Below, in pieces: positions 31,658 through 40,188 of a DNA stretch of 64,000 nt. Position numbers and translations under genes: made by a program. Below the pieces are notes generated by a model. The model made no database searches. It was not told the origin of the DNA and saw only the letters and a list, made by a program, of their open reading frames with translations. Where the stretch lies: assembly GCF_030996345.1 (NCBI RefSeq), contig NZ_CP118747.1:1672001-1736000 (forward strand), in the 5' to 3' direction. Numbering within the stretch: position 1 is the first letter of the stretch; each line of letters opens with the position of its first letter. Source of the stretch: Acidithiobacillus sp. AMEEHan (GTDB taxonomy: Bacteria; Pseudomonadota; Gammaproteobacteria; Acidithiobacillales; Acidithiobacillaceae).

Positions 31658-32961
31658 GGTTCTTCGATGTTTCATGTGGGTAGCCTGAGATCCAGTTTAC
31701 CGAGGATCAGGTAGGCCATGTTGATAAAGTTCTTGTGGGTACGGTAGCCACGGGCTTTTGCCTTGGCGGACTGGAGGAGGCTATTGAAGCCTTCCAGAAT
31801 CCCGTTGGTGATCTGGCTCTCGAACCAGCGGAGCACACCATCCCAGTGATTCATGACGGTGTAGGCGACCTTGACCATTGGCGGTAATCCGCTGTCCTTG
31901 ACGTTTTCCACCCAGGCCTTGAGCAGGGTGGCGCCCTGGTGGCGATTCTGGACGGTGAAGATTTCTTGGAAGGTCAGGCGAAGCTGATAAGCCTGTGCTG
32001 TCTTGAGGTTCTGGTTCTTGAGGATCTCCCGGAGCCTGGCGCTTTGCTTGGCGGAGAGCTTTCCCGGGTTCTTGAGCCAAAGCCAGCGGCTCTTTTTCAG
32101 GTCTGGTTGGGAGAGGGCTTCCCCCTTGCGTACGGCATCTACGGCCTCATTGACGAGCTTCATGAGGTGAAAGCGATCGAAGGTGACCTGGGCGTTGGGC
32201 AGGTGTTCTGCGGCCCCTTTTTGGAAGGCTGGCGAGAGGTCCATGCTGACCTCCGTAATGGCCTCGGCGCTGCCGCCATGGGCCTGCAGATCTTCGGCGA
32301 ACTGCGCAAAAGTCTCGGCATCCTTGCCGGGTGTGGCAAACAGCAGGCGCTTCGCCACGAGGTCCACAAACAGGGTGATGTAATCATGGCCGCGCCGGCT
32401 GCTCGTCTCATCGATACCGACGGAATGGACCTCTGACATGTCCGCGGCCTCGCGGGCCTTGGCGACGTAATGATCGAGCACCCGCCAGAGTCGCTGGTCC
32501 GTCTCCCGCACTAGGCGGGAGACCGTCAACACGGGCATCTCCCGGACCATGGCCATGACTAGAGCCTCAAAGAGCAGCGTGAATCCCGAGCCTTCCCGCG
32601 CCCAAGGGACGGATACCAAATGCACGCCGTGTTCCGGGCAATGGACCCGTGGTACGCGGGCATGGAGATAAGCCGCATGCTGGAAGAAGTCGAGGTGACG
32701 CCAGACCTTCTCCTGGGTGTCATAGACCGGGCAGTCCTGGCCGCAGACCGGACAGGGAAACTGACTACCCCTTGGGAAGTTCACATGCAGGTCCAGGCGC
32801 TTTTCCTCCACCGTGAACCGCACATCGTCCACCATCCACGGCGGAACCAACCCCAACGCCAGAGTGAACAGTTGATTACCTTGGTCCATCCTTATCCTCA
32901 GCTCGCTGCCCTTCCCATAAAGCAATCATACCGCCTTACCCACTCAATGTGTCGAGGAGCC
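31658..32961 (-). mobile_element. ISL3-family insertion sequence, ISAfe1-like (1304 bp)
   Basis: Ends ggttcttcga...gtgggta (from 31658) and, inverted, ggctcctcga...gtgggta (from 32961) form imperfect terminal repeats of about 26 bases. It carries one intact transposase and is bordered by a perfect 8-bp duplication. Size and protein resemble ISAfe1 of Acidithiobacillus ferrooxidans as I remember it. Confidence 0.88.
31672..32889 (-). CDS. ISL3-family transposase
   Basis: 405 residues. N-terminal zinc-finger CPVCGQDCPVYD, then VHCPEHG; DDE core with VHSVGIDETSSRRGHDY (first Asp), TEVSMDLSPAFQKG (second Asp), RFHLMKLVNEAVD, and the C-terminal GILEGFNSLLQSAKAKARGY holding the Glu. ATG at 32889 begins MDQGNQLFTLALGL; an upstream in-frame start is less likely. 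It looks functional. Confidence 0.88.
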   Translation of the reverse strand: MDQGNQLFTLALGLVPPWMVDDVRFTVEEKRLDLHVNFPRGSQFPCPVCGQDCPVYDTQEKVWRHLDFFQHAAYLHARVPRVHCPEHGVHLVSVPWAREGSGFTLLFEALVMAMVREMPVLTVSRLVRETDQRLWRVLDHYVAKAREAADMSEVHSVGIDETSSRRGHDYITLFVDLVAKRLLFATPGKDAETFAQFAEDLQAHGGSAEAITEVSMDLSPAFQKGAAEHLPNAQVTFDRFHLMKLVNEAVDAVRKGEALSQPDLKKSRWLWLKNPGKLSAKQSARLREILKNQNLKTAQAYQLRLTFQEIFTVQNRHQGATLLKAWVENVKDSGLPPMVKVAYTVMNHWDGVLRWFESQITNGILEGFNSLLQSAKAKARGYRTHKNFINMAYLILGKLDLRLPT

Positions 32962-34671
32962 TCCAACCTGGATGGTAGTGCTGAGGATGTAATTGGAAAA
33001 ATCTACCCGGAAGGCCTGCAGTTGGGAGGTCCAAGGACCCATTTCCCAGTTGGTGCCAAAGGTATAGGTCTTGGCACGCTGGGGCTGCAGGTTAGCATTG
33101 TAGGTGCCGGTATAGAATTGATTATACCCTGGCGGATTGCTGTTTTCCGTATAATTAACATAGGCATGCCAGTTGGGCAGGATGCGCAGGTTGGCACCCA
33201 CGGAGGGCAGCACCGAGGAGAAATTGACATTAAATTGCCCCGGAAGCTTTCGTGCCAAGGCGACATCGTCTACAAAGCTGCGCTCGGCGTAGAGGTATTT
33301 GACCCCCGCGGTCAGGCGCAGTGCATCAATTGGTTTATAATTAAAGACCAAATAGGGTTCGTAAGTGTTGGTAACCACTGGCTCGTAATAATTGGCGCCG
33401 ATGTAGGTATTGGCCAAGCTGTAATAATTGGCCGCATGCAGGGTATTATTGTGGTTGAACCAGAAGCCAAGCTCGGTATCCACCGGCCCGAGCGGAAAGA
33501 GCAGGCGAGCGATGTTGCCCCAGCGGTGGGTCAAGTTGACACTTTGACGCAAAAGTGCTCCACCATAACTGCGCGGATTTGCCGAGATGATGGATCCCGC
33601 AGGCGTCAAGAGGGTGGTGTTAGAAGTCGTTGCCCCGGCACCAAAACCATCACCATAGTAGTAGTAGAACTGATCGGAATAGCGCACGCGTCCAAGGTTT
33701 CCCTCATACTTTGCGTATGTCAACCAATTAAGATAATTGTTATAGTTAAAGCCGGTATAGTTCGTATTGATACTGCCGTTAGCGTTGTATAAATTGCTCG
33801 TATAACTATTGTAATCCTGACCGAACTGCGCCTGTTGGGCCGCCGTTGCACCGTTGTAGTAATTGAAGCGTTGATTGTTCTGGGTAAAGAATAGAGTCAA
33901 ATCGCCGGGGCCAACATGGGTGACGGACTTGAAGAGGAACTGGGTCTGGATGGCGCCATTGTTTTGAAAGTATCCGTCGCGTTGGATCTTGTTGACATAG
34001 AGCCAAGCCGAGGTGGGTGCGATATTCTTGGCAAAGAGCCCGGTATTGATCAGGCCGCCGTAATTGTATTTGCCAAAGGAGCCGCCGCCGACGATGGGAC
34101 GGACCATGGGAAAGGGCGAGGGCTGCAAGCTATTGGTAGCAAAAGCACCGCCAAAGGCTGCTAGACCAGGCAATGCAGCGGATTCGGCGCCGGGGTAATA
34201 CTGCGCATTGGCAACGAGAACCGAGGGGATGAATTCGTTGGTGTAGTAGGTATAGCTGTCGTTGTCGTTGAGGGGGATGCCATCCAGCGTGAAGTTGATG
34301 AGCGACTTGCCGAAGCCGTTGATGTAGACGTCATCACCATCCATGCTGTCGCCGCTGCTGACCACCATGGCATTGGGCAAGGTATTGAGCACCTGAGTGT
34401 AGGAATCGGTGGGGCTGATCATTTCAAACTGCCCCTTGGTGATGGTGGTCTCCTGCTGGGTGGCAGTCTTATCGAATTTCTGCACGCGCTGGATATCACT
34501 CTTGGGCGTCTGGCCCACATTCAGCTTGGGGGCTGCACCAAAAAATCCGGACCCGCTGCTAGCCGTTCCGGTAACTGTACCCAGAGACTGGGTATCGGCA
34601 TGGGCATTGGTCTGCGCCAACGCGACAATGGCGGCGACTACAGACAGCGCCAAGGAATTCTTCAGCTTCAT
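32944..34671 (-). pseudogene. TonB-dependent receptor, 5' part cut off by the ISL3 element
   Basis: Signal peptide residues 1-25 (LALSVVAAIVALAQTNAHA), a plug domain with the DDVYINGFGKSLINFTLDGIPLND pattern, and the first part of the beta barrel, Tyr/Asn rich. The frame runs into the element at 32962 and ends at 32944 with a short foreign tail. Joined to the 3' part at 31158-31649 the receptor is complete. No TonB box could be placed with confidence. Ligand unknown; the neighbours suggest a phosphorus compound. ATG 34671 has AGGAGCG upstream. Confidence 0.88.
32962..32969. repeat. 8-bp target duplication of the ISL3 element (right)
   Basis: tccaacct, the copy of 31650-31657. Confidence 0.85.
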
Positions 34672-34759
34672 GTTGATACGCTCCTATCGATGGTGAGTCA
34701 CTTGGGTCGCGGCTCTTGGTCTCTCCTGCGTGGGGAGGACCTGGAATAGGAAAGACGAT

Positions 34760-34777
34760 ATCAGAGAAATGTTACAG
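34760..34777 (-). promoter_or_regulatory. Weak Pho-box-like repeat upstream of the receptor
   Basis: On the minus strand ctgtaac attt ctctgat has the 7-4-7 layout of a PhoB box, each half matching CTGTCAT at five of seven positions. It lies about 90 bases before the receptor start. Suggestive only. Confidence 0.25.
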
Positions 34778-34878
34778 TTGTGTGAATCTTTTGTTGCAGT
34801 TTCATGACACCTCTCATCCTCCCTGGCCGGAAAATTGTGCTATGCTGCATCTTATTGATCCTATGGAGGGATTCAGTT

Positions 34879-35430
34879 ATGTCCTACATGTCCTATGCGA
34901 GATTTGCGGTCGCCGTCTTCCTCCCGCTTGTGCTTTCTGCCTGTGCGTCGATGTCGCCGGTGGCGGGAAACTTCCCTCCCATCACGCCGCGGCAGGCGCA
35001 AAGTGGAGCCGAGAATGGCAAACTCGTGCGCTGGGGTGGTGAGCTGATCCAGGCAGAGCCCGAGGCCCGGCAGACCTGTTTTACCGTGTTGGGTTTCCCC
35101 CTCAATTCCGAAGGCCGCCCGGTGCTCGGTCGTCAGTCCGCAGATGTCGGGCGCTTCCTTGCCTGTGCTCCTGGATTCTATGATCCAACGCTATATGCGC
35201 CGGGACGGGAGATGACGTTTATCGGCACCGTACAGGGCATTGCGACCAAAAAAGTGGGCGGCTTCGAATATCCCTATCCACGCCTGAGTGCCAGTCAGGT
35301 GTATCTATGGCCCCTACCGGAGCCGGAGCCGCGTATGAGCACGGTCGTCGTTGGCGGCGGATGGGGTTGGGGTTGGCCGGGTTATTACGGTCCGTTCGGT
35401 CCACGTTTTGGGTGGATGTATCCCTGGTGA
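34879..35430 (+). CDS. Slp-family outer-membrane lipoprotein
   Basis: 183 residues. Signal peptide with lipobox LVLSAC near residue 20, then the Slp pattern NFPPITPRQAQSGAENGKLVRWGGEL, DVGRFLACAPGFYDP, REMTFIGTVQG and VYLWP. The C-terminus is Gly/Trp rich (GGGWGWGWPGYYGP). ATG at 34879 has GGAGGG upstream. Slp proteins are starvation or acid-stress lipoproteins. Divergent from the TonB-dependent receptor. Confidence 0.87.
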   Translation: MSYMSYARFAVAVFLPLVLSACASMSPVAGNFPPITPRQAQSGAENGKLVRWGGELIQAEPEARQTCFTVLGFPLNSEGRPVLGRQSADVGRFLACAPGFYDPTLYAPGREMTFIGTVQGIATKKVGGFEYPYPRLSASQVYLWPLPEPEPRMSTVVVGGGWGWGWPGYYGPFGPRFGWMYPW

Positions 35431-35505
35431 GCTGATCTCGCCCAGATATTGCGTGTCCTGCGCGTGGCACCGTGTTAGAATCCAATCTTTGTTGGCGGGA
35501 CGAAA

Positions 35506-36372
35506 ATGATTCGGAGTATGACAGGCTATGCCCGGGTGGCGGCGGGCGGGGCGGACGATGGACGATCCTGGGAGGTCCGCGCGGTAAACCACCGTTTTTT
35601 GGAAATCGTCCTGCACATTCCCGACAGCCTGCTGGGCATCGAGGCTGAGCTGCGTCGTCGGGTCGCGCAGGTAGTCAAGCGCGGCAGGGTAGAATTGTGG
35701 TTCCGCCAGTCAACTCAGGAAGAGCAGTCCCGTATCCGCATCAACCCGGCCCTGCTGGCTGATTTACGGGGCGCCGTGGGTGAGATTGCGGAGCTATGGG
35801 ATTTACCGCTCCCCGCCCCCGATCCCCTCGACCTGTTGCGCTGGCCGGGAGTTTTGCAGTCACGCGAGATGACGGAGGAAGTTCAGCCCGAGGCATTGCT
35901 GGCGCAGCTCGACGATGCGCTATTGGAGTTGCAGCAATCGCGGCTGCGCGAAGGCGCGGCACTTGCCGAGATTTTCCTGCAAAAGCTGCAGGCCATGGAA
36001 GCGATACTGCAGTCTCTGCGCGCGCAGCTCCCCGGTATCGAAGCGCGGCTGGCGGAGCGTCTGGAACGACGTTTGGGTGATCTGCGGCAACAGGTGGAGC
36101 CCGGTCGATGGGAGCAGGAGCTGATTTTCTATTTGCATCGGCAGGACGTAGCCGAGGAAATGGAACGGTTGGCAACACACCTCGTAGAAATTCGTCAAGT
36201 GCTGCAACGTGACGAGTCGGTTGGACGGCGTCTGGATTTCTTGGTACAGGAATGCAATCGGGAAGCCAATACCCTGGGTTCCAAGGCGGCCGACCAGCAG
36301 GTCAGTCAGGCAGCCATCGAGCTCAAGGTGCTGATCGAACAACTGCGCGAGCAAATTCAGAATGTGGAGTAG
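35506..36372 (+). CDS. yicC: YicC/YloC-family endoribonuclease
   Basis: 288 residues: N-terminal MIRSMTGYARV and WEVRAVNHRFLEIVL (family hallmark), a helical middle, and the C-terminal DUF1732 segment EEMERLATHLVEIRQVLQ with GRRLDFLVQECNREANTLGSK. E. coli YicC is described as an endoribonuclease. First gene of the yicC-gmk-rpoZ-spoT run. Confidence 0.92.
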   Translation: MIRSMTGYARVAAGGADDGRSWEVRAVNHRFLEIVLHIPDSLLGIEAELRRRVAQVVKRGRVELWFRQSTQEEQSRIRINPALLADLRGAVGEIAELWDLPLPAPDPLDLLRWPGVLQSREMTEEVQPEALLAQLDDALLELQQSRLREGAALAEIFLQKLQAMEAILQSLRAQLPGIEARLAERLERRLGDLRQQVEPGRWEQELIFYLHRQDVAEEMERLATHLVEIRQVLQRDESVGRRLDFLVQECNREANTLGSKAADQQVSQAAIELKVLIEQLREQIQNVE

Positions 36373-36377
36373 CAATC

Positions 36378-37010
36378 ATGAGTGATCGCGCCCATCATGC
36401 GGGAATTCTCTGGATCATCTCGGCGCCTAGCGGCGCCGGCAAGACCAGCCTGTCTCGTGCTCTGGTGCAGGAAACTACGTCTCTGCGCACATCAGTGTCT
36501 TTTACTACGCGAGCACCCCGGCCGGGCGAGATCGATGGCCAAGACTATCACTTCATTTCAGCAGAGCAGTTTGCTGGAATGGCAGAACGTGGAGAGTTTC
36601 TGGAGCATGCGCTGGTGCACGGCAACCGTTATGGCACCGGCGAATCGTGGGTGAAAAAGCAGCTGTTCTCCGGGGTCGACTGCTTGCTGGAAATCGATTG
36701 GCAGGGTGCGCGCCTAGTGCGGGAGCGCTTGCCGGAACATGTGGTGAGCGTTTTCATCCTCCCACCCTCTTTGGCCGTTCTCGCTGAGCGCTTACGGGGT
36801 CGCGGCCAGGACAGTGACGAGGTAATTGCTCAACGACTGGCGGCAGCGCGGGAAGAGCTGCTACATTACGATGAGTTTGACTACTTGGTGGTCAATGAGG
36901 ATTTTCAGCATGCCTTGGGGGATTTGCGTTCCATCCTGCGTGCCGAGCACCTGCGGCGCAGTCGCCAGCAGCATGAGGAGCACGCGCGTTTGCGCGAACT
37001 TTTGGCGTGA
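36378..37010 (+). CDS. gmk: Guanylate kinase
   Basis: 210 residues. P-loop APSGAGKTSL near the N-terminus, GMP-binding SVSFTTRAPRPGEIDGQDYHF, EHALVHGNRYGT, and DCLLEIDWQGARLV. The ATG at 36378 is used, five bases after the yicC stop. Converts GMP to GDP in the cytosol and thereby feeds GTP and ppGpp synthesis, matching the spoT gene downstream. Confidence 0.94.
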   Translation: MSDRAHHAGILWIISAPSGAGKTSLSRALVQETTSLRTSVSFTTRAPRPGEIDGQDYHFISAEQFAGMAERGEFLEHALVHGNRYGTGESWVKKQLFSGVDCLLEIDWQGARLVRERLPEHVVSVFILPPSLAVLAERLRGRGQDSDEVIAQRLAAAREELLHYDEFDYLVVNEDFQHALGDLRSILRAEHLRRSRQQHEEHARLRELLA

Positions 37011-37038
37011 TTTTGTAAAACAGTGAGGAAATGCCGTT

Positions 37039-37314
37039 ATGGCCCGTATTACCGTGGAAGATTGTCTGGAGAAGATCGAAAATCGGTTCGAACTGACCCT
37101 GGTGGCGGCGCGTCGCGCGCGCCAGCTCGCCAGTGGTGCGCAGCCACTGGTGCCCGTCGATCGTGATAAGAATACCGTGGTGGCACTGCGCGAAATCGCC
37201 GCCGGCTCGGTGAGCCGCGCCATTCTCGATGAGCCGGCGCCACCGCCTCTGGCCAGTTTCCCTGGCGCTGCGCGGCGGGAGTCTGTAGGTATCGAGGATG
37301 TCGGCAGCGACTGA
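37039..37314 (+). CDS. rpoZ: RNA polymerase omega subunit
   Basis: 91 residues beginning [20 protein letters not shown], with [16 protein letters not shown] and [14 protein letters not shown], the whole conserved omega core. Its end overlaps the spoT start by 17 bases. Confidence 0.95.
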   Translation: MARITVEDCLEKIENRFELTLVAARRARQLASGAQPLVPVDRDKNTVVALREIAAGSVSRAILDEPAPPPLASFPGAARRESVGIEDVGSD

Positions 37315-39565
37315 ACTCAGCAACCCGGCGGACTCCGTTTTTCTGGCGGAGGCTGCCGAGGTTTTGCAGCTCTCGCCGGTGACTCCCGCTTTGGGTGACC
37401 CCTGTGCGCCGTTGCGCCTGCTGCTGCAGCGGTATCTGTCGCCGGAAGATGAGCAGAAGGTGCGAGATGCCTACGAGCTGGCGGCATTGGCACATCGGGA
37501 ACAACGGCGTCGTAGTGGCGAGCCCTACATTCATCACCCAGTGGCGGTTGCCTGTATCCTCGCTGAACTCCAGCTGGATGTTGCCACCATACAGGCGGCC
37601 CTGCTACATGATGTCATAGAGGATTGTGGCATCAGCAAGGACGAGCTGACGGCGCGCTTTGGCGCCGAGGTCACCGAAATGGTGGATGGCGTCAGCAAAC
37701 TCGGCCAAGTGCGTTTCGAAACCCGGGAAGAGGCGCAGGCGGAAAACTTCCGCAAGATGTTCCTGGCGATGTCGCGCGACATTCGCGTTGTGCTGATCAA
37801 ACTTGCTGACCGCCTGCATAATATGCGGACCATGGGGGTAATGGCGGCGGACAAGCGCCGGCGTATTTCCCGGGAGACTCTCGATATCTATGCGCCAATC
37901 GCCCAGCGTCTCGGGATCCATGCCATTCGTATCGAGTTGGAAGAACTCGCTTTTTCGCATCTGTACCCAAAACGCTGGCATGCCTTGAATCAGGCCATCA
38001 AGGCAGCCCGGGGTAATCGTAAGGAAGGTGTACAGAAAATTGGACAGCTGATAGCCGAACGTTTGCGGCAGGAAGCCATCCATGCCCAGGTGAGCGGGCG
38101 GGAAAAGCATGTTTACAGCATCTATCGGAAAATGCAGCGCAAGGGACTCCCCTTTTCCGCCATTCACGATCTGCATGCCTTTCGCATCATTGTCGACGAT
38201 GTCGATACCTGCTACCGAGTGCTCGGTATCGTCCACAGTCTGTTTCGTCCGATTCCCGGACGTTTCAAGGATTATATCGCCATCCCGAAATCGAACGGCT
38301 ACCAGTCTCTCCATACCATCCTGCTGGGGCCGTTTGGACATCCGGTAGAGATTCAGATTCGTACCGAGGATATGCATCGGGTGGCGGAAGCCGGGGTGGC
38401 AGCGCACTGGCTCTATAAAAGCGGAATTCAGCGGGCCCATGCCGAGGCGCAGGCGCGCGCATGGATCCAGCGCCTTCTCGAGCTACAGGCACAGGGCGGA
38501 GATTCACAAGAGTTCCTGGAAAGCCTGAAGATGGATCTCTTTCCCGATGAGGTCTACGTCTTCACGCCAAAGGGCAAAATTCTGGGTTTGCCGCGCGGTG
38601 CAACGGCGATTGATTTTGCCTATGCGGTGCACAGTGATATCGGTAATCGCGCGGTGGCTGCCAAAATCAATGAGATCTATGTGCCGTTACGCAGCATCAT
38701 CGACAATGGTGACAAGGTGGAGATCATCACCGCCGAGTCGGCGCATCCCCAGGCGGGCTGGCTGGAGGTGGTGGTTACCGCCAAGGCGCGGGCCAATATC
38801 CGCTCCTACCTCAAGACCATACAACGCGGCGATGCGGAACAACTCGGGACTAACCTGCTCGACAAGGCCTTGCGTAGCCTGGGAACAACCATCGAAGCGC
38901 TGGCGGAAGAGGATTTTCAGCGTGTCTATTCCACGTTCCAAGTGGCAGACCGGAGCGCCCTGTTGGTGTCGATCGGTATCGGTCAAGTAATCCCGTTGGT
39001 GGTGGCACAAAAGCTCGTACCTGAGGAGGAGCGAGGGCGATTGGCGCAAACGGCGCGGCGGCTGGGGCAGGCGGTCAGTTCACTGTTGCCTGGCCGGCCT
39101 GGGCGCGAAGCGGGGCACAACCAGCCGTTGCTCATCCGTGGCACCGAGGGGATGCCGGTCACTCTGGCGCGTTGCTGTCGTCCCATTCCCGGTGACCCGA
39201 TCCTTGGCTTTATCACGGCGGGCAAGGGGATCGTCGTGCATACCCACGATTGTCACAATATTCGCGAATGGCGTAAGCGTCGCGACCGCTGGGTAGATGT
39301 ACAGTGGGATCCCGAGGTGCATTCCGAGTTTCCGGTCTTGGTGCGGGTCGTGGCGGAGAGCGGGCGCGGGGTCCTGGCGCGGGTGGCAACCCACATCGCC
39401 CAGGCCGATGCCAACATCGATCATGTCGATATCGAGCCTCAGGATGGCCTGTATACCGGTATCACCTTTACCATCACTGTCCGCGACCGCGATCATCTTG
39501 CCCAGGTCGTGCGGAATTTGCGCTCCCTGCCTTCGGTGTCGCGGGTGCAGCGTGTGAAAGGATGA
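37298..39565 (+). CDS. spoT: Bifunctional (p)ppGpp synthetase/hydrolase, SpoT/Rel
   Basis: 755 residues. HD hydrolase domain intact ([22 protein letters not shown]). The synthetase domain has [13 protein letters not shown] and the [19 protein letters not shown] segment with the RFKD motif of bifunctional enzymes. It is followed by a TGS domain ([22 protein letters not shown]), a Cys-containing linker ([11 protein letters not shown]) and a C-terminal ACT domain ([15 protein letters not shown]). ATG 37298 overlaps rpoZ. Central regulator of the stringent response. Confidence 0.93.
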   Translation: MSAATELSNPADSVFLAEAAEVLQLSPVTPALGDPCAPLRLLLQRYLSPEDEQKVRDAYELAALAHREQRRRSGEPYIHHPVAVACILAELQLDVATIQAALLHDVIEDCGISKDELTARFGAEVTEMVDGVSKLGQVRFETREEAQAENFRKMFLAMSRDIRVVLIKLADRLHNMRTMGVMAADKRRRISRETLDIYAPIAQRLGIHAIRIELEELAFSHLYPKRWHALNQAIKAARGNRKEGVQKIGQLIAERLRQEAIHAQVSGREKHVYSIYRKMQRKGLPFSAIHDLHAFRIIVDDVDTCYRVLGIVHSLFRPIPGRFKDYIAIPKSNGYQSLHTILLGPFGHPVEIQIRTEDMHRVAEAGVAAHWLYKSGIQRAHAEAQARAWIQRLLELQAQGGDSQEFLESLKMDLFPDEVYVFTPKGKILGLPRGATAIDFAYAVHSDIGNRAVAAKINEIYVPLRSIIDNGDKVEIITAESAHPQAGWLEVVVTAKARANIRSYLKTIQRGDAEQLGTNLLDKALRSLGTTIEALAEEDFQRVYSTFQVADRSALLVSIGIGQVIPLVVAQKLVPEEERGRLAQTARRLGQAVSSLLPGRPGREAGHNQPLLIRGTEGMPVTLARCCRPIPGDPILGFITAGKGIVVHTHDCHNIREWRKRRDRWVDVQWDPEVHSEFPVLVRVVAESGRGVLARVATHIAQADANIDHVDIEPQDGLYTGITFTITVRDRDHLAQVVRNLRSLPSVSRVQRVKG

Positions 39566-39583
39566 ATTTCAGGAGACTGTCTC

Positions 39584-39985
39584 ATGCCAAAACCTGTTCA
39601 TAGTGCAGAAGCCCCAAAGGCCATCGGCGCCTACAGTCAAGCCATGATCCATGGTGATTTGCTGTATCTATCTGGTCAGATCCCGATCGATCCGAAAACG
39701 GGAGAGCTGGTTGACGGAGACTTTGCTGCGCAGATGCAACAGGTCCTGAATAATCTGCAAGCCGTCTGTGTGGCGGCGGGAACGGACCTGCGCCGGGCGG
39801 TGAAATTACAGGTTTATCTGAGTGACCTCAGCAATTTTGCGACGGTCAATGCGCTCATGGAGAGTTTTTTTACCCCTCCGTATCCGGCACGCGCGGCATT
39901 ACAAGTTGCCGCCTTGCCCCGCAACGCGGCAGTGGAGATCGACGGCATCGTTGCCTTGGCTGAGGCGGATCATGCTACCGGCTGA
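39584..39985 (+). CDS. ridA: RidA-family enamine/imine deaminase
   Basis: 133 residues with the RidA pattern KAIGAYSQAM, LYLSGQIPIDPKTGEL, and the C-terminal PARAALQVAALPRNAAVEIDGIV in which the Arg before AALQV binds the substrate carboxylate. It hydrolyses reactive enamines such as 2-aminoacrylate. Good Shine-Dalgarno (aggag) 10 bases before the start. Confidence 0.93.
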   Translation: MPKPVHSAEAPKAIGAYSQAMIHGDLLYLSGQIPIDPKTGELVDGDFAAQMQQVLNNLQAVCVAAGTDLRRAVKLQVYLSDLSNFATVNALMESFFTPPYPARAALQVAALPRNAAVEIDGIVALAEADHATG

Positions 39986-40184
39986 TCTGCAGCAGCCGGT
40001 TCGCGTACTTCTGCAACGCTATCCGGAATTACGTGGCTTGTTGGAAGAAAAGGGAATCCACTGTAATGAGTGTTTCGTCGCCGAGCGAGAAACCTTGGCT
40101 GGCGTAGCTGCCATGCATCATCTCGATCTACAGTTGCTGCTGCAGGACTGGGAAAAGCGCCGCGCGCGAGACGCCAACGCCTGA
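39972..40184 (+). CDS. Small redox-disulfide (hybrid-cluster-associated-like) protein
   Basis: 70 residues: LLQRYPELRGLLEEKGIHCNECFVAERETLAGVAAMH contains a CxxC (CNEC) in the same place as the 'hybrid cluster protein-associated redox disulfide' and DUF1858-type small domains. ATG at 39972 overlaps ridA by 14 bases, and recG starts four bases after its stop. Role unknown, possibly thiol-based. Confidence 0.6.
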   Translation: MLPADLQQPVRVLLQRYPELRGLLEEKGIHCNECFVAERETLAGVAAMHHLDLQLLLQDWEKRRARDANA

Positions 40185-40188
40185 AGAT

